DNA of 9,353 bases from Pyrodictiaceae archaeon (GCA_027033675.1 JALVKZ010000215.1:1-9353), one strand, 5' to 3'; positions 1-5,973 are shown, numbered from the stretch's first letter. The notes: generated by a model not told the origin, from the letters alone. Made by a program: numbers and translations.

Positions 1-794
1 ACGCCGACTATGCTAAGTGGCTTAGCTCGCCACGCTATGTGGGCAGCCTTGTTCCCGGGAGCGCTGAAGAGGTCGTAGACCTGCCTAGCACTGCCAGCTA
101 CGTGCGCTATGAGTGCGGCTGCTCGGTCCTGTACGTAGAAGAGACTTGTGTCCAGCCTTGCTAGTGCTCCCTCACGTACCTCTAGTACCTCTAGGACATC
201 GTCCAATACGGGGTCTGGACGCGTGGCTATGCCGTACTCTTCTCTTAGCCTCTTCATGGCTTCTTCTCTACCTAGCTTGTTCCTATTGAATCTCATCCAG
301 AGGGGTGTCGGCTCCTGAAAGGCCTTTAGTAACGCCTCCAGCCCGCCAGGAGGATTGGCTTCAGCTAGTTTCTCTACGACCCAGCCAGGTAAACTATAGA
401 GTACTGCAAGTCTCCGTGTACCGCTTAGATCGCTGACAAGTTCCTTGAGGCTACTCTCGCGGAGACACCTAGCTACCCCTGGGTCCAGCGTTGTCGCACT
501 AATTACTCGGCCCAGGTCTACTTGTCTCCGGAAGAGCGCCTCATAAGCCCCTACTAGGGCCAACCATCCCCTAGGGCTCCTCCTGATCGAACCTCGGTAG
601 CCGCAGCGCCGAAGTCCGTGGCCTAGTAGGCGATAGTTGCGGAGAACTCCTAGGCAGAGGGCGTTTAAGAGGCCTCGAGGAACCCTGGGACTTGTCTTCT
701 CTATGACTAGGCGTATGGAGTAGAGCTTCTTCTCAACAAGCGATAACACCTTGGCGCATGCACGCTCAACCAACTCGGCCATGGCTTCCCCCAT
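1..794 (-). CDS. NSUN/RsmB-type RNA (cytosine-5) methyltransferase, N-terminal part (runs off left edge)
   Basis: I translated this open frame by hand on the minus strand: 264 codons plus two bases, with no stop before the window edge. The family transfers a methyl group from SAM to C5 of cytosine in rRNA or tRNA. Residues ~10-110 are helical and Arg/Leu-rich, as expected of the NusB-like N-terminal domain of this family. Residues 162-173 (PTPLWMRFNRNK) match the PxPxWxRxN pre-domain motif. Residues 219-234 (FYVQDRAAALIAHVAG) match the 'FYxQdxasxLa' motif. Residues 241-254 (DLFSAPGNKAAHIA) are SAM motif I, usually DxCAAPGGKTTHLA, so this copy is unusual at Phe243/Ser244 and Asn248. The catalytic cysteines lie off-window. 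An in-frame TAG sits just upstream of the ATG at 794. A second ATG at 782 has a GGGGGA ribosome-site-like run before it and could be the true start. The gene is divergent from the SDR gene. Confidence 0.85.
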   Translation of the reverse strand, partial: MGEAMAELVERACAKVLSLVEKKLYSIRLVIEKTSPRVPRGLLNALCLGVLRNYRLLGHGLRRCGYRGSIRRSPRGWLALVGAYEALFRRQVDLGRVISATTLDPGVARCLRESSLKELVSDLSGTRRLAVLYSLPGWVVEKLAEANPPGGLEALLKAFQEPTPLWMRFNRNKLGREEAMKRLREEYGIATRPDPVLDDVLEVLEVREGALARLDTSLFYVQDRAAALIAHVAGSARQVYDLFSAPGNKAAHIAWRAKPLSIVG

Positions 795-838
795 CGCGTT
801 ACATTCCTAGCTTTCAATGATTACTTGGTGTTCATTGC

Positions 839-866
839 TAGCACTCCCCTGTAGTGGGGGGTGTTA
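839..866 (+). other. Strong 11-bp hairpin in divergent intergenic gap
   Basis: Arms 839-849 (TAGCACTCCCC) and 856-866 (GGGGGGTGTTA) pair over 11 positions with a 6-base loop (TGTAGT) when read as plus-strand RNA; two pairs are G-U. On the minus strand those two positions become A-C mismatches, so the plus-strand reading folds better. It lies 45 bases from the methyltransferase start and 116 bases before the SDR start, upstream of the TATA-like box at 882-889. It would therefore lie outside an SDR transcript started there. It could be an operator, a small RNA element or a chance GC-rich fold. Confidence 0.4.
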
Positions 867-880
867 AACAAGTCATCTAG

Positions 881-890
881 GTAAATAAAC
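881..890 (+). promoter_or_regulatory. Candidate TATA box for the SDR gene
   Basis: TAAATAAA (882-889) is the most A/T-rich run in the gap before the SDR gene. Archaeal transcription starts roughly 25 bases downstream of the box centre, which puts the start near 907-911, at the left edge of the GC-rich leader motif. A second A/T-rich run, TAATATA at 961-967, is only about 18 bases before the ATG, too close for a standard leaderless start. Confidence 0.3.
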
Positions 891-903
891 CCCTTCTTGC
901 TAG

Positions 904-947
904 GCGCCGATTCCACGGACCTACTGCCCCCGGGCGGGCAGAGGCGC
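904..947 (+). promoter_or_regulatory. GC-rich leader element, copy A
   Basis: It holds GCGCCGATTCC (904-914) and CCCGGGCGGGCAGAGGCGC (929-947). Both parts recur, with few changes, at 5341-5375 before another gene. It can fold: GCGCC (904-908) pairs with GGCGC (943-947), and CTGCCC (924-929) pairs with GGGCAG (936-941) around loop CCGGGC. It ends 34 bases before the SDR start. Whether it acts as DNA (promoter-proximal binding site) or as a structured 5' leader cannot be told from one genome; the repetition in the same relative place is what supports it. Confidence 0.5.
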
Positions 948-981
948 TGCAATAGAGAACTAATATAGGCTGACACATGCT

Positions 982-1995
982 ATGCCGAGAAATGTGCTCA
1001 TAGTAGGCGGTATAGGTTATCTAGGCTATAACCTTGCTCTAGAGCATTCGCGGCACGGTGATTCAGTATACATAGTTGCTAGGCGAAGTAGTGCTGAGCG
1101 CCGTGAGAAGCTCTTCAATGAGCTAAGATCCTTCGTGAAGAAGAGTGTTCTCCTAGGCAGCCTAGGTGATAGGGTATCTATAAGGAGTAGTATTGATAGC
1201 ATGGGTTGCCCCGACATAGCCTACCTCGCTACCGGGAAGCTGGCCGGGACACATAGGGAGATGGAGGAAGCCCATGTAGAGATTCCGGCTCAGTGGACAA
1301 GGATACTATCACAGAGGTGTAGGAATAGCCTCATAGTCTATGTTAGTAGCGTCTTCAGCGTAGGTGACCCGGCAAGCTGTGCCAGGGACCTAGTGGTTCA
1401 AGAGGAAGAGAAGCACCTTGAGGGATGCAAGCAATTCTCAAGCTACGCCAGGACAAAGGCGGCAGGGGAGAGGCGTGTCCTAGAGTTGTGCCGTGGAAAC
1501 CGGGCACGTGTAGTAGTGCTGAGACCAGGCCTACTAATTGGTCGCTGGAGTTATCACCGAGAATGGCGCCTAATGTATCGACTCACCAAGCTTCACCTCC
1601 GAGTAACGGGTGGCCCGTACCTCCACGTAACCCCTGCAAGGGATGTAGCGAGGGCAGCTATACTGCTCAGCGAGCAGCACAGTGGGTGCCAATGGTACTA
1701 CGCTACCCCGTGGCGGGTACGCCTCGGAGAGCTACACTCTATGCTTCTTCAAAGCCTCGAGGTAAGACATGCATTGCCCCTCTACGCGCCCTCAATGCTA
1801 CCACTTGGCTCGCTAGCTAAGGAGCTGAAGGCTCAGCAGCAGTACCGCATAGAGCCATGGCTTCTCAACAGGCTCGGAATGAAGTGGACAAGCCTCGAGG
1901 AAGCAGTAGGAGAGGCAGCGGAGTGGATGAGAAGAGAGTGGGGAGGAGAAGGTGCAGAGAGCAATGCTAGGAGATACTCAGTCGTAATAGTGTAG
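982..1995 (+). CDS. Extended short-chain dehydrogenase/reductase (NAD-dependent epimerase/dehydratase family)
   Basis: The 337-residue protein has a Rossmann fold at the N terminus: VGGIGYLG at residues 8-15 fits the GxxGxxG nucleotide-binding motif. It also has VSS at 121-123 (the usual catalytic Ser position), Tyr155-x3-Lys159 (YARTK) as the catalytic pair, and LRPGLLIG at 180-187, typical of extended or atypical SDRs. These enzymes oxidise, reduce or epimerise nucleotide sugars or other small substrates in the cytoplasm; the substrate here cannot be named. ATG 982 places the Rossmann motif at the expected distance from the N terminus. No ribosome site precedes it (CTGACACATGCT), so it may be leaderless or weakly initiated. 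The C-terminal ~15 residues (from about EGAESN) look like a non-conserved tail. It is first in a probable operon with AMMECR1 and the ASCH gene. Confidence 0.85.
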   Translation: MPRNVLIVGGIGYLGYNLALEHSRHGDSVYIVARRSSAERREKLFNELRSFVKKSVLLGSLGDRVSIRSSIDSMGCPDIAYLATGKLAGTHREMEEAHVEIPAQWTRILSQRCRNSLIVYVSSVFSVGDPASCARDLVVQEEEKHLEGCKQFSSYARTKAAGERRVLELCRGNRARVVVLRPGLLIGRWSYHREWRLMYRLTKLHLRVTGGPYLHVTPARDVARAAILLSEQHSGCQWYYATPWRVRLGELHSMLLQSLEVRHALPLYAPSMLPLGSLAKELKAQQQYRIEPWLLNRLGMKWTSLEEAVGEAAEWMRREWGGEGAESNARRYSVVIV

Positions 1996-1999
1996 CGCT

Positions 2000-2060
2000 T
2001 GTGCTATGAGGGGACTAGACAATAGCCCCACTAGTAGCTATTCCACTAGGGGAGAGCACA
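2000..2060 (+). promoter_or_regulatory. Structured intercistronic leader of AMMECR1 with alternative hairpins
   Basis: The 65-base gap between the SDR stop and the AMMECR1 start is densely self-complementary. TGTGCT (2000-2005) pairs perfectly with AGCACA (2055-2060), ending directly before the GTG. Inside, GGGG-A-CTA (2010-2017) pairs with TAGCCCC (2023-2029). Alternatively, the same CCCC (2026-2029), followed by a 2-base bulge and TAGT (2032-2035), pairs with ACTAGGGG (2045-2052). The last arm contains the ribosome site AGGGGAG (2048-2054). The two inner hairpins share CCCC 2026-2029 and cannot form together, so one would expose and the other hide the ribosome site. No clear TATA box is present, so read-through from the SDR gene is likely. 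Confidence 0.45.
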
Positions 2061-2735
2061 GTGGTTGAGCAGGTTAAGCCCGAGGAACTGAGCCTGGAGG
2101 AGGGCGAGTTCCTCGTCAAGCTGGCTAGGCGTAGTGTCGAGACCTATCTCGCCAAGGGGGAGAGGATTAAGCCTCCAAGCGATACCCCGGAGAAGCTTCG
2201 CAGACTAGGAGCAGCCTTCGTGACCATAACAACCTACTATGGCCCCGAATCCAGGGAACTAAGAGGGTGCATAGGCTACATATTCCCGGTGAAGAGCCTC
2301 GTCGAGACAGTGATAGATGTCGCAATAGAGGCAGCGGTAAACGATCCCCGTTTTCCACCAATGAACCCCGGTGAGCTCGACAAGGTAACGTTCGAGGTAA
2401 CAGTGCTGGGCCCGCTGGAGCCCCTGCCCAGAGAGCCAGCGAAGAGGTCGAAGTCATTCACTATTGGGCGGCACGGCCTCTTCGCGAAGAAGGGCATCCT
2501 GCAAGGCGTCCTCCTACCCGAGGTTCCCGTGGAGTACCTCTGGGACGAGGAGACATTCCTCGCCGAGACATGCGTGAAGGCTGGGATGCCCCCAAGTTGT
2601 TGGCTAGACCCGGAGGTAGAATTCTACCGCTTCTCTGGCCGTGATTGGAGAGAGAGGGAGCCTCGCGGCCCTGTCGAAGAGAGGGACCTCGCCAAGGAGT
2701 ACCGAGAGCTACTCGAGAAGTATGCTAAGCAGTGA
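2061..2735 (+). CDS. AMMECR1 domain protein (AmmeMemoRadiSam system protein A-like)
   Basis: The 224-residue protein is of normal length for archaeal AMMECR1 proteins. The family hallmark LRGCIGY is at residues 67-73. The C-terminal half has GRHGLFAKKG followed by GVLLPEVPVEY, also typical. The family is found in all three domains of life, its biochemical activity is not settled, and in many prokaryotes it is encoded with a MEMO-like protein and a radical SAM enzyme. Here the MEMO-like gene lies about 4 kb away on the other strand. The start is GTG, preceded at 6-base spacing by AGGGGAG (2048-2054). The C terminus is charged and helical (PVEERDLAKEYRELLEKYAK). The stop TGA overlaps a possible GTG for the next frame, but the ASCH gene more likely starts 35 bases downstream. 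Confidence 0.92.
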   Translation: MVEQVKPEELSLEEGEFLVKLARRSVETYLAKGERIKPPSDTPEKLRRLGAAFVTITTYYGPESRELRGCIGYIFPVKSLVETVIDVAIEAAVNDPRFPPMNPGELDKVTFEVTVLGPLEPLPREPAKRSKSFTIGRHGLFAKKGILQGVLLPEVPVEYLWDEETFLAETCVKAGMPPSCWLDPEVEFYRFSGRDWREREPRGPVEERDLAKEYRELLEKYAKQ

Positions 2736-2770
2736 ACAACTCTACTAGCCAGCATAGGAGGAGTTGCGCT

Positions 2771-3277
2771 ATGAGGCGTATAAGGAGGCTTCAGCAGGCT
2801 CCTCAAGCGGTAACCGAGACCGGGGCGGAGATGTATCTTATCTCGATACGCCCGGTCTACGCTTACCAGATATTCAGGGCGACGAAGAGATTCGAGCTGA
2901 GAAGGAACGTTATAGGCAGGATACCAGAGGGCTCAGTAATGGTTGTCTATGCCTCCGGCAACGTTAGGGCAATAATAGGTGAGTTCACTGTGGGCAAGGT
3001 AATAGAGGGTACGGCGGAGCAAGTGTGGAGGCAAGTGCTTAGCGAGAAAAACCACGGGATAAGAGGAGACGCATGGCGATACATAAGAGGCGCCGAAAAA
3101 GCAATGGCCCTCGAAGTGGTTAACCCGGTCCTATACCCGAGAAAAGTTACTCTTGAAGAGATAAGGAGGATTATACCTGGGTGGAACCCGCCTCTAAGCT
3201 ACAAAGCTCTGAGAGAAGGGGAGCCACTCTACGAGCTTGTGGTGAAGAAGCTTAGGCGGCTAGCAGGGCTCCCATAA
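2771..3277 (+). CDS. ASCH/PUA-like domain protein
   Basis: The 168-residue protein has the ASCH signature at its start: SIRPVYAYQIF (residues 25-35), then Lys39 and ELRR (42-45), matching the 'SIkPeYaexIlxGxKxxElRR' pattern of small archaeal ASCH proteins. ASCH domains share the PUA-like fold and are thought to bind RNA or modified nucleotides; no precise role is established for this group. I chose ATG 2771 because AGGAGGAG (2756-2763) precedes it at good spacing. A GTG at 2732 opens the same frame earlier but has no ribosome site and adds unconserved residues. The ATG at 2831 would begin exactly at the conserved domain (MYLISIRP) and is a reasonable alternative. The C-terminal half (KVTLEEIRRIIPGWNPP and a basic tail) is less conserved. 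It is the last gene of the plus-strand run. Confidence 0.82.
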   Translation: MRRIRRLQQAPQAVTETGAEMYLISIRPVYAYQIFRATKRFELRRNVIGRIPEGSVMVVYASGNVRAIIGEFTVGKVIEGTAEQVWRQVLSEKNHGIRGDAWRYIRGAEKAMALEVVNPVLYPRKVTLEEIRRIIPGWNPPLSYKALREGEPLYELVVKKLRRLAGLP

Positions 3278-3332
3278 ACACGGTAGAGAAAGCGTTACTG
3301 TCTTAGCACCTTGTCCTCAAGGGAGCCTGCCT

Positions 3333-4508
3333 TTACTTCCTTGACTTTATCTCCACGATGTCCCCGTCGCTTAGCACATGGTCTAATCCTACCCGCTCGC
3401 CTGGGTACTTGGCAGATGGCCCCCATATCTTGGCGTACTCGAAGTACTCTATGAGGTCGCTGTGGATATGCTCTGCTAGGTCCCGTACAGTTGCTCCGCG
3501 TCTAAGCACTACGGGGGTTTTGCTGACCTCGCCGTTGGGTCTCTTGGTATAGACTCTTATCAGGTCTAGTCTCTTGAACAATATCTCACCTATCTTATCG
3601 AGGTTGAAGCCCGTCTTAGCCGAGACTGGTAGGAGCCATATGCTCTTATCCCTATTCCTCTTCACGTACTCGTAGAGTGGCCTATAGTTGCTCGCGGCCT
3701 GCGGCAGGTCGGCTTTGTTGGCGAGTATTATTACGGGCTTGTAGACACTGCTACGTAGCACAGCCATCTCTATATCGTCTAAGCTGACCTCTCCTTCTAT
3801 GTAGACCTTTGCCCTATAGATACGATACCCTGCTAGGAGCTTCTCCACGTCCTTAACAGTGCCATCAATTATCTTGCCAGTACCGAGTACTTGTACCCCA
3901 TGCTCACCGCCTTTCTCTATCCTCACAGTCCCCCGGGGCTTCTCAACGAATATTCCATGCTCCGAGAGGATCTGCTTAATCTCGAGATACTGGCTAAGCG
4001 CGTCATCCTCGAGGCTAACAACTATTATCACTGCGTCAGCGTTCCTAACGATACCGGTAACCCTTGGAATGTACTGGCCCGCGTCCCTCGATAACGGGGG
4101 GGCATCCACTAGCTGGAAATATATGTCCCTAAACGGCAGCATACCGGGGACCGGGAGCGTGGTTGAGAACGGATAGTCGGCTACACGGGTACGAGCGCCC
4201 GTGAGACGCTGCACAAGCAAGCTCTTACCAGTATTAGGAGGCCCGATGACAGCTACCTGGGCGGCGCCCTCCTTCTCAACAAAGATTCTTGGACCGCCGC
4301 CACCAGTCCTCTTCCTCCGCCTCTCCTCCAGCTCCTCCCGTAGCTCTGCAAGCCTTTTCTTAGCCCATAACAAGAGGTTCTCGGCGCCCTTATGCTTAGG
4401 AGCAACGCTTAGAAACTCCTCTAGCGCCCTAATCTTTTCCTCAAGGGTCTTAGCCTCGCTATACTTAGCCAGCTTCGCCTGGGCCTCCGGAGTCAAGTTA
4501 GCAGGCAC
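3333..4508 (-). CDS. DRG/Obg-like GTPase with C-terminal TGS domain
   Basis: The protein has 391 residues. An N-terminal helical, charged region (~1-70, possibly coiled coil) ends in a basic and glycine stretch (RRRKRTGGGG). The GTPase domain follows: G1 GPPNTGKS (89-96), switch-I threonines Thr116/Thr117, G3 as DAPP (135-138) instead of DxPG, G4 NKAD (264-267) and G5 SAK (286-288). The G3-G4 interval is long and contains a Lys/Gly-rich insertion around 190-225. The last ~75 residues, ending DHVLSDGDIVEI, form a TGS domain. DRG proteins associate with ribosomes or RNA; this one is a divergent member. The start is GTG; a TGA lies in frame 15 bases upstream, so no longer start exists, and GGAGGGG lies about 13 bases before it. 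It converges with the ASCH gene across 55 bases lacking a T-rich terminator. Confidence 0.9.
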   Translation of the reverse strand: MPANLTPEAQAKLAKYSEAKTLEEKIRALEEFLSVAPKHKGAENLLLWAKKRLAELREELEERRRKRTGGGGPRIFVEKEGAAQVAVIGPPNTGKSLLVQRLTGARTRVADYPFSTTLPVPGMLPFRDIYFQLVDAPPLSRDAGQYIPRVTGIVRNADAVIIVVSLEDDALSQYLEIKQILSEHGIFVEKPRGTVRIEKGGEHGVQVLGTGKIIDGTVKDVEKLLAGYRIYRAKVYIEGEVSLDDIEMAVLRSSVYKPVIILANKADLPQAASNYRPLYEYVKRNRDKSIWLLPVSAKTGFNLDKIGEILFKRLDLIRVYTKRPNGEVSKTPVVLRRGATVRDLAEHIHSDLIEYFEYAKIWGPSAKYPGERVGLDHVLSDGDIVEIKSRK

Positions 4509-4734
4509 AGCAGCTCAGCCCCTCCATACCCATGGTACTAAGATCGCTGAGGAGGCTGGGGGACAGGAATAGTACTGCCGCTCCTCCATATCCCCGAGTA
4601 GAATGGAAGAATAACAGTGTAGTAGTCTATAGAGTCTTCCTCCGCCTCTCCTCGGAGAAGGGCTCTTTTACAAAAGAAGTATCACCATATCATTTCATGC
4701 ATCTAATAACGTACTGGAGGGGCAGGTAGTAGAG
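4509..4734. other. Intergenic gap / DRG-like leader region
   Basis: This 226-base stretch lies between two minus-strand genes. It holds the palindrome CTTTTACAAAAG (4665-4676; arms of 5, 2-base centre), which also reads as the best TATA-like box, and the palindrome TCTCCTCGGAGA (4647-4658) next to it. If the first is the promoter, the GTPase mRNA has a leader of about 130 bases. A 24-codon frame on the minus strand (ATG at 4589, stop at 4515) ends just before the GTG start; I see no further support for it as a leader peptide. A 65-codon plus-strand frame at 4532-4729 has no recognisable features. Confidence 0.4.
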
Positions 4735-5193
4735 CTAGTCCTTTTCCTTGCTCCTTTTGAGCTTATTAGCGAGCTTGTTAACTGTCTTCTCCCTAGCCCT
4801 GTCTCCGAGGTCTAGCCCGCGTAACACTACTCGTCCCTCCATGGTTAGCGGTTTCTTTATATCTCTATACTTGTCGTGGAAGAACACATAGCTAGCTGTG
4901 ATAACGATAAGCGTGACTATAAGTCCCTCAAGGACTGGTAGTAAACCACCCTCAAGGGGGGCGAAAACTATCTTTATACTGATATTGGCTATTCGCATAA
5001 ACACAAGAGCAGCTATGTTGAGCATAAGCCCGAACAGCATATATAAATAGGCTAGATGGCCGAGGCCTGGTAGCTTACGCCCATACATCTTGGCTAGGTC
5101 TGCATCGTGTTTTCTACGAGCTATGCTTCTTCCACTATTAACCGATAATGCTATGCCAAGCAAGAGAGCAAGCAACCCTATATGTGGTATCAA
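4735..5193 (-). CDS. Three-helix membrane protein of unknown function
   Basis: The 152-residue protein has three hydrophobic segments at about 3-19, 45-66 and 84-105. Loop 20-44 is strongly basic (RSIARRKHD) and probably cytoplasmic. The C-terminal ~47 residues are soluble, rich in Lys/Arg/Glu and end in KLKRSKEKD. I recognise no enzyme motif. The start is TTG, the only start after an in-frame TGA, and GGGGGAG (5204-5210) precedes it at 10-base spacing. A minus-strand A/T-rich run near 5253-5267 (ATTAAA in its reverse complement) may be its TATA box. It is divergent from the anchored envelope protein at 5412, and both are membrane-bound, so they could share a process; that is inference only. 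Confidence 0.7.
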   Translation of the reverse strand: MIPHIGLLALLLGIALSVNSGRSIARRKHDADLAKMYGRKLPGLGHLAYLYMLFGLMLNIAALVFMRIANISIKIVFAPLEGGLLPVLEGLIVTLIVITASYVFFHDKYRDIKKPLTMEGRVVLRGLDLGDRAREKTVNKLANKLKRSKEKD

Positions 5194-5279
5194 CCCGGTA
5201 CTACTCCCCCGATATACTCAATGTGCTTCTTACTACGCGTTGAGAAAGGCGTACCCCCTCTTTAATACGTAGCTATCAT

Positions 5280-5297
5280 TACTAGTATCTCCTAGTA
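5280..5297. other. Small inverted repeat in divergent gap
   Basis: TACTAG (5280-5285) and CTAGTA (5292-5297) are perfect inverted copies around a 6-base spacer (TATCTC). They lie between two divergent genes, about 30 bases upstream of the TATA-like box for the plus-strand gene. The site could be an operator or chance; the arms are short. Confidence 0.3.
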
Positions 5298-5325
5298 CTT
5301 GTAGAGCTAGGCCGGGGGGACAACC

Positions 5326-5336
5326 TATATTATTAT
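5326..5336 (+). promoter_or_regulatory. Candidate TATA box for the envelope protein gene
   Basis: TATATTATTAT is the only long A/T run in an otherwise GC-rich gap. A start about 25 bases downstream of its centre would fall near 5353-5357, inside the repeated GC-rich leader element. This gives a leader of ~55 bases ending in a ribosome site. Confidence 0.4.
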
Positions 5337-5340
5337 CGAT

Positions 5341-5390
5341 GCGCAGAGTCCCGTGTTCCCGGGGGGCAAAGGCGCGGAGTCTCTGAGACT
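5341..5390 (+). promoter_or_regulatory. GC-rich leader element, copy B, with direct repeat and palindrome
   Basis: GCGCAGAGTCC (5341-5351) and CCCGGGGGGCAAAGGCGC (5358-5375) match copy A: 9 of 11 bases in the first part, and 17 of 18 plus one indel in the second. The second part ends 36 bases before the downstream start, against 34 for copy A. Within copy B, GCGCAGAGTC (5341-5350) recurs as GCGCGGAGTC (5372-5381), a 10-base direct repeat with one mismatch. It is followed by the palindrome AGTCTCTGAGACT (5378-5390). Copy A lacks the palindrome. Confidence 0.5.
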
Positions 5391-5411
5391 ACCTTGGGGG
5401 AGTAGCGTGGC

Positions 5412-5966
5412 ATGGCTCGTAAGAGACGGCTACGTATTAATCGCAAGACCTTGGTAGCTATAGGCGGTATATTGCTTATCACGATATTCATAGTAGAGTA
5501 TGTGGCTATGCTGGTCTCTGGTCATAGCTACAAGATCGTGGTATTTGCGCCAGCCAATTACGAGTATGATGCACAAGCGGTAGCAAAGGAGGTCTCAAAA
5601 ACTCTTGGCATAAAGAAGTACCAGGTAAAGACGCTTGGAGTGAACTTATCTAATCCATTATTCGCCATAGCCCTATATGATAGAGGTGATCCTGTGCTGG
5701 CTCTACTATACCCGTTATCACCGGACTTGCCGCAAATAGTCAGCTATGTGTTTAACCGCTTAGCCTATAGTGTTCCGCACAATGAGAGCTGGATACTAAT
5801 AGTTAGCGGCAAGTCGCTGCAACCAATACGCGTAAAGAGGGATCCAACGAGCTTCGTTAATGATCTTCAGCAATTCTTTCAACAGATAAGCAGTTTAGAG
5901 AAAGCAGCGCAGAACATGAACGTCTCCGTAACCTCAACAAATACGACCACCACGAGTACAAAGTAG
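5412..5966 (+). CDS. Signal-anchored extracytoplasmic protein of unknown function
   Basis: The 184-residue protein has a very basic N terminus (MARKRRLRINRK) followed by one hydrophobic helix at ~13-36. By the positive-inside rule this makes a signal anchor with the rest outside the cell. The outer domain (~40-160) looks alpha/beta and small, with alternating strands such as YKIVVFAP and WILIVSG. N-glycosylation sequons occur at Asn78 (NLS), Asn114 (NES), Asn170 (NVS) and Asn177 (NTT). The last ~15 residues are a Ser/Thr/Asn-rich tail, as in many archaeal surface proteins. I recognise no family. ATG 5412 has GGGGGAG (5396-5402) at 9-base spacing. Its stop is only 7 bases from the stop of the convergent HAD gene. 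Confidence 0.72.
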   Translation: MARKRRLRINRKTLVAIGGILLITIFIVEYVAMLVSGHSYKIVVFAPANYEYDAQAVAKEVSKTLGIKKYQVKTLGVNLSNPLFAIALYDRGDPVLALLYPLSPDLPQIVSYVFNRLAYSVPHNESWILIVSGKSLQPIRVKRDPTSFVNDLQQFFQQISSLEKAAQNMNVSVTSTNTTTTSTK

Positions 5967-5973
5967 GTTCTTA

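Noticed and set aside
177..194. Tandem 9-base repeat TACCTCTAG twice
   Set aside because: It encodes Leu-Glu-Val twice in a helix of the methyltransferase; two units in coding DNA are not meaningful.
575..600. GGTTCGATC on the minus strand, like a tRNA T-arm
   Set aside because: No acceptor, D-arm or anticodon stem fits around it, and it lies inside the methyltransferase reading frame.
1425..1820. 131-codon plus-strand open frame inside the SDR gene
   Set aside because: Alternative frame of a gene with clear Rossmann and YxxxK motifs; its translation is low-complexity and without a domain.
2732..2770. Earlier GTG start for the ASCH gene, overlapping the AMMECR1 stop
   Set aside because: No ribosome site and unconserved added residues, while ATG 2771 has AGGAGGAG at good spacing.
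4515..4589. 24-codon minus-strand leader frame just upstream of the GTPase start
   Set aside because: Short, with no run of one regulatory amino acid and no terminator-like alternative fold; cannot be separated from chance.
4532..4729. 65-codon plus-strand open frame in the gap before the GTPase gene
   Set aside because: No ribosome site, no domain or membrane pattern, and it runs antisense to the probable leader of the GTPase mRNA.
5306..5319. GCTAGGCCGGGGGG resembles the conserved 5' end of archaeal SRP RNA
   Set aside because: The match stops abruptly at an A/T-rich promoter-like run, and neither the following helices nor the domain IV GGAAG/AGCAG motifs appear downstream. Most likely chance in GC-rich sequence.
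5376..5411. CTGAGA followed by ACC, reminiscent of a TPP riboswitch
   Set aside because: The other conserved TPP segments are missing, the downstream gene is not a thiamine gene, and the CTGAGA is explained by a local palindrome.
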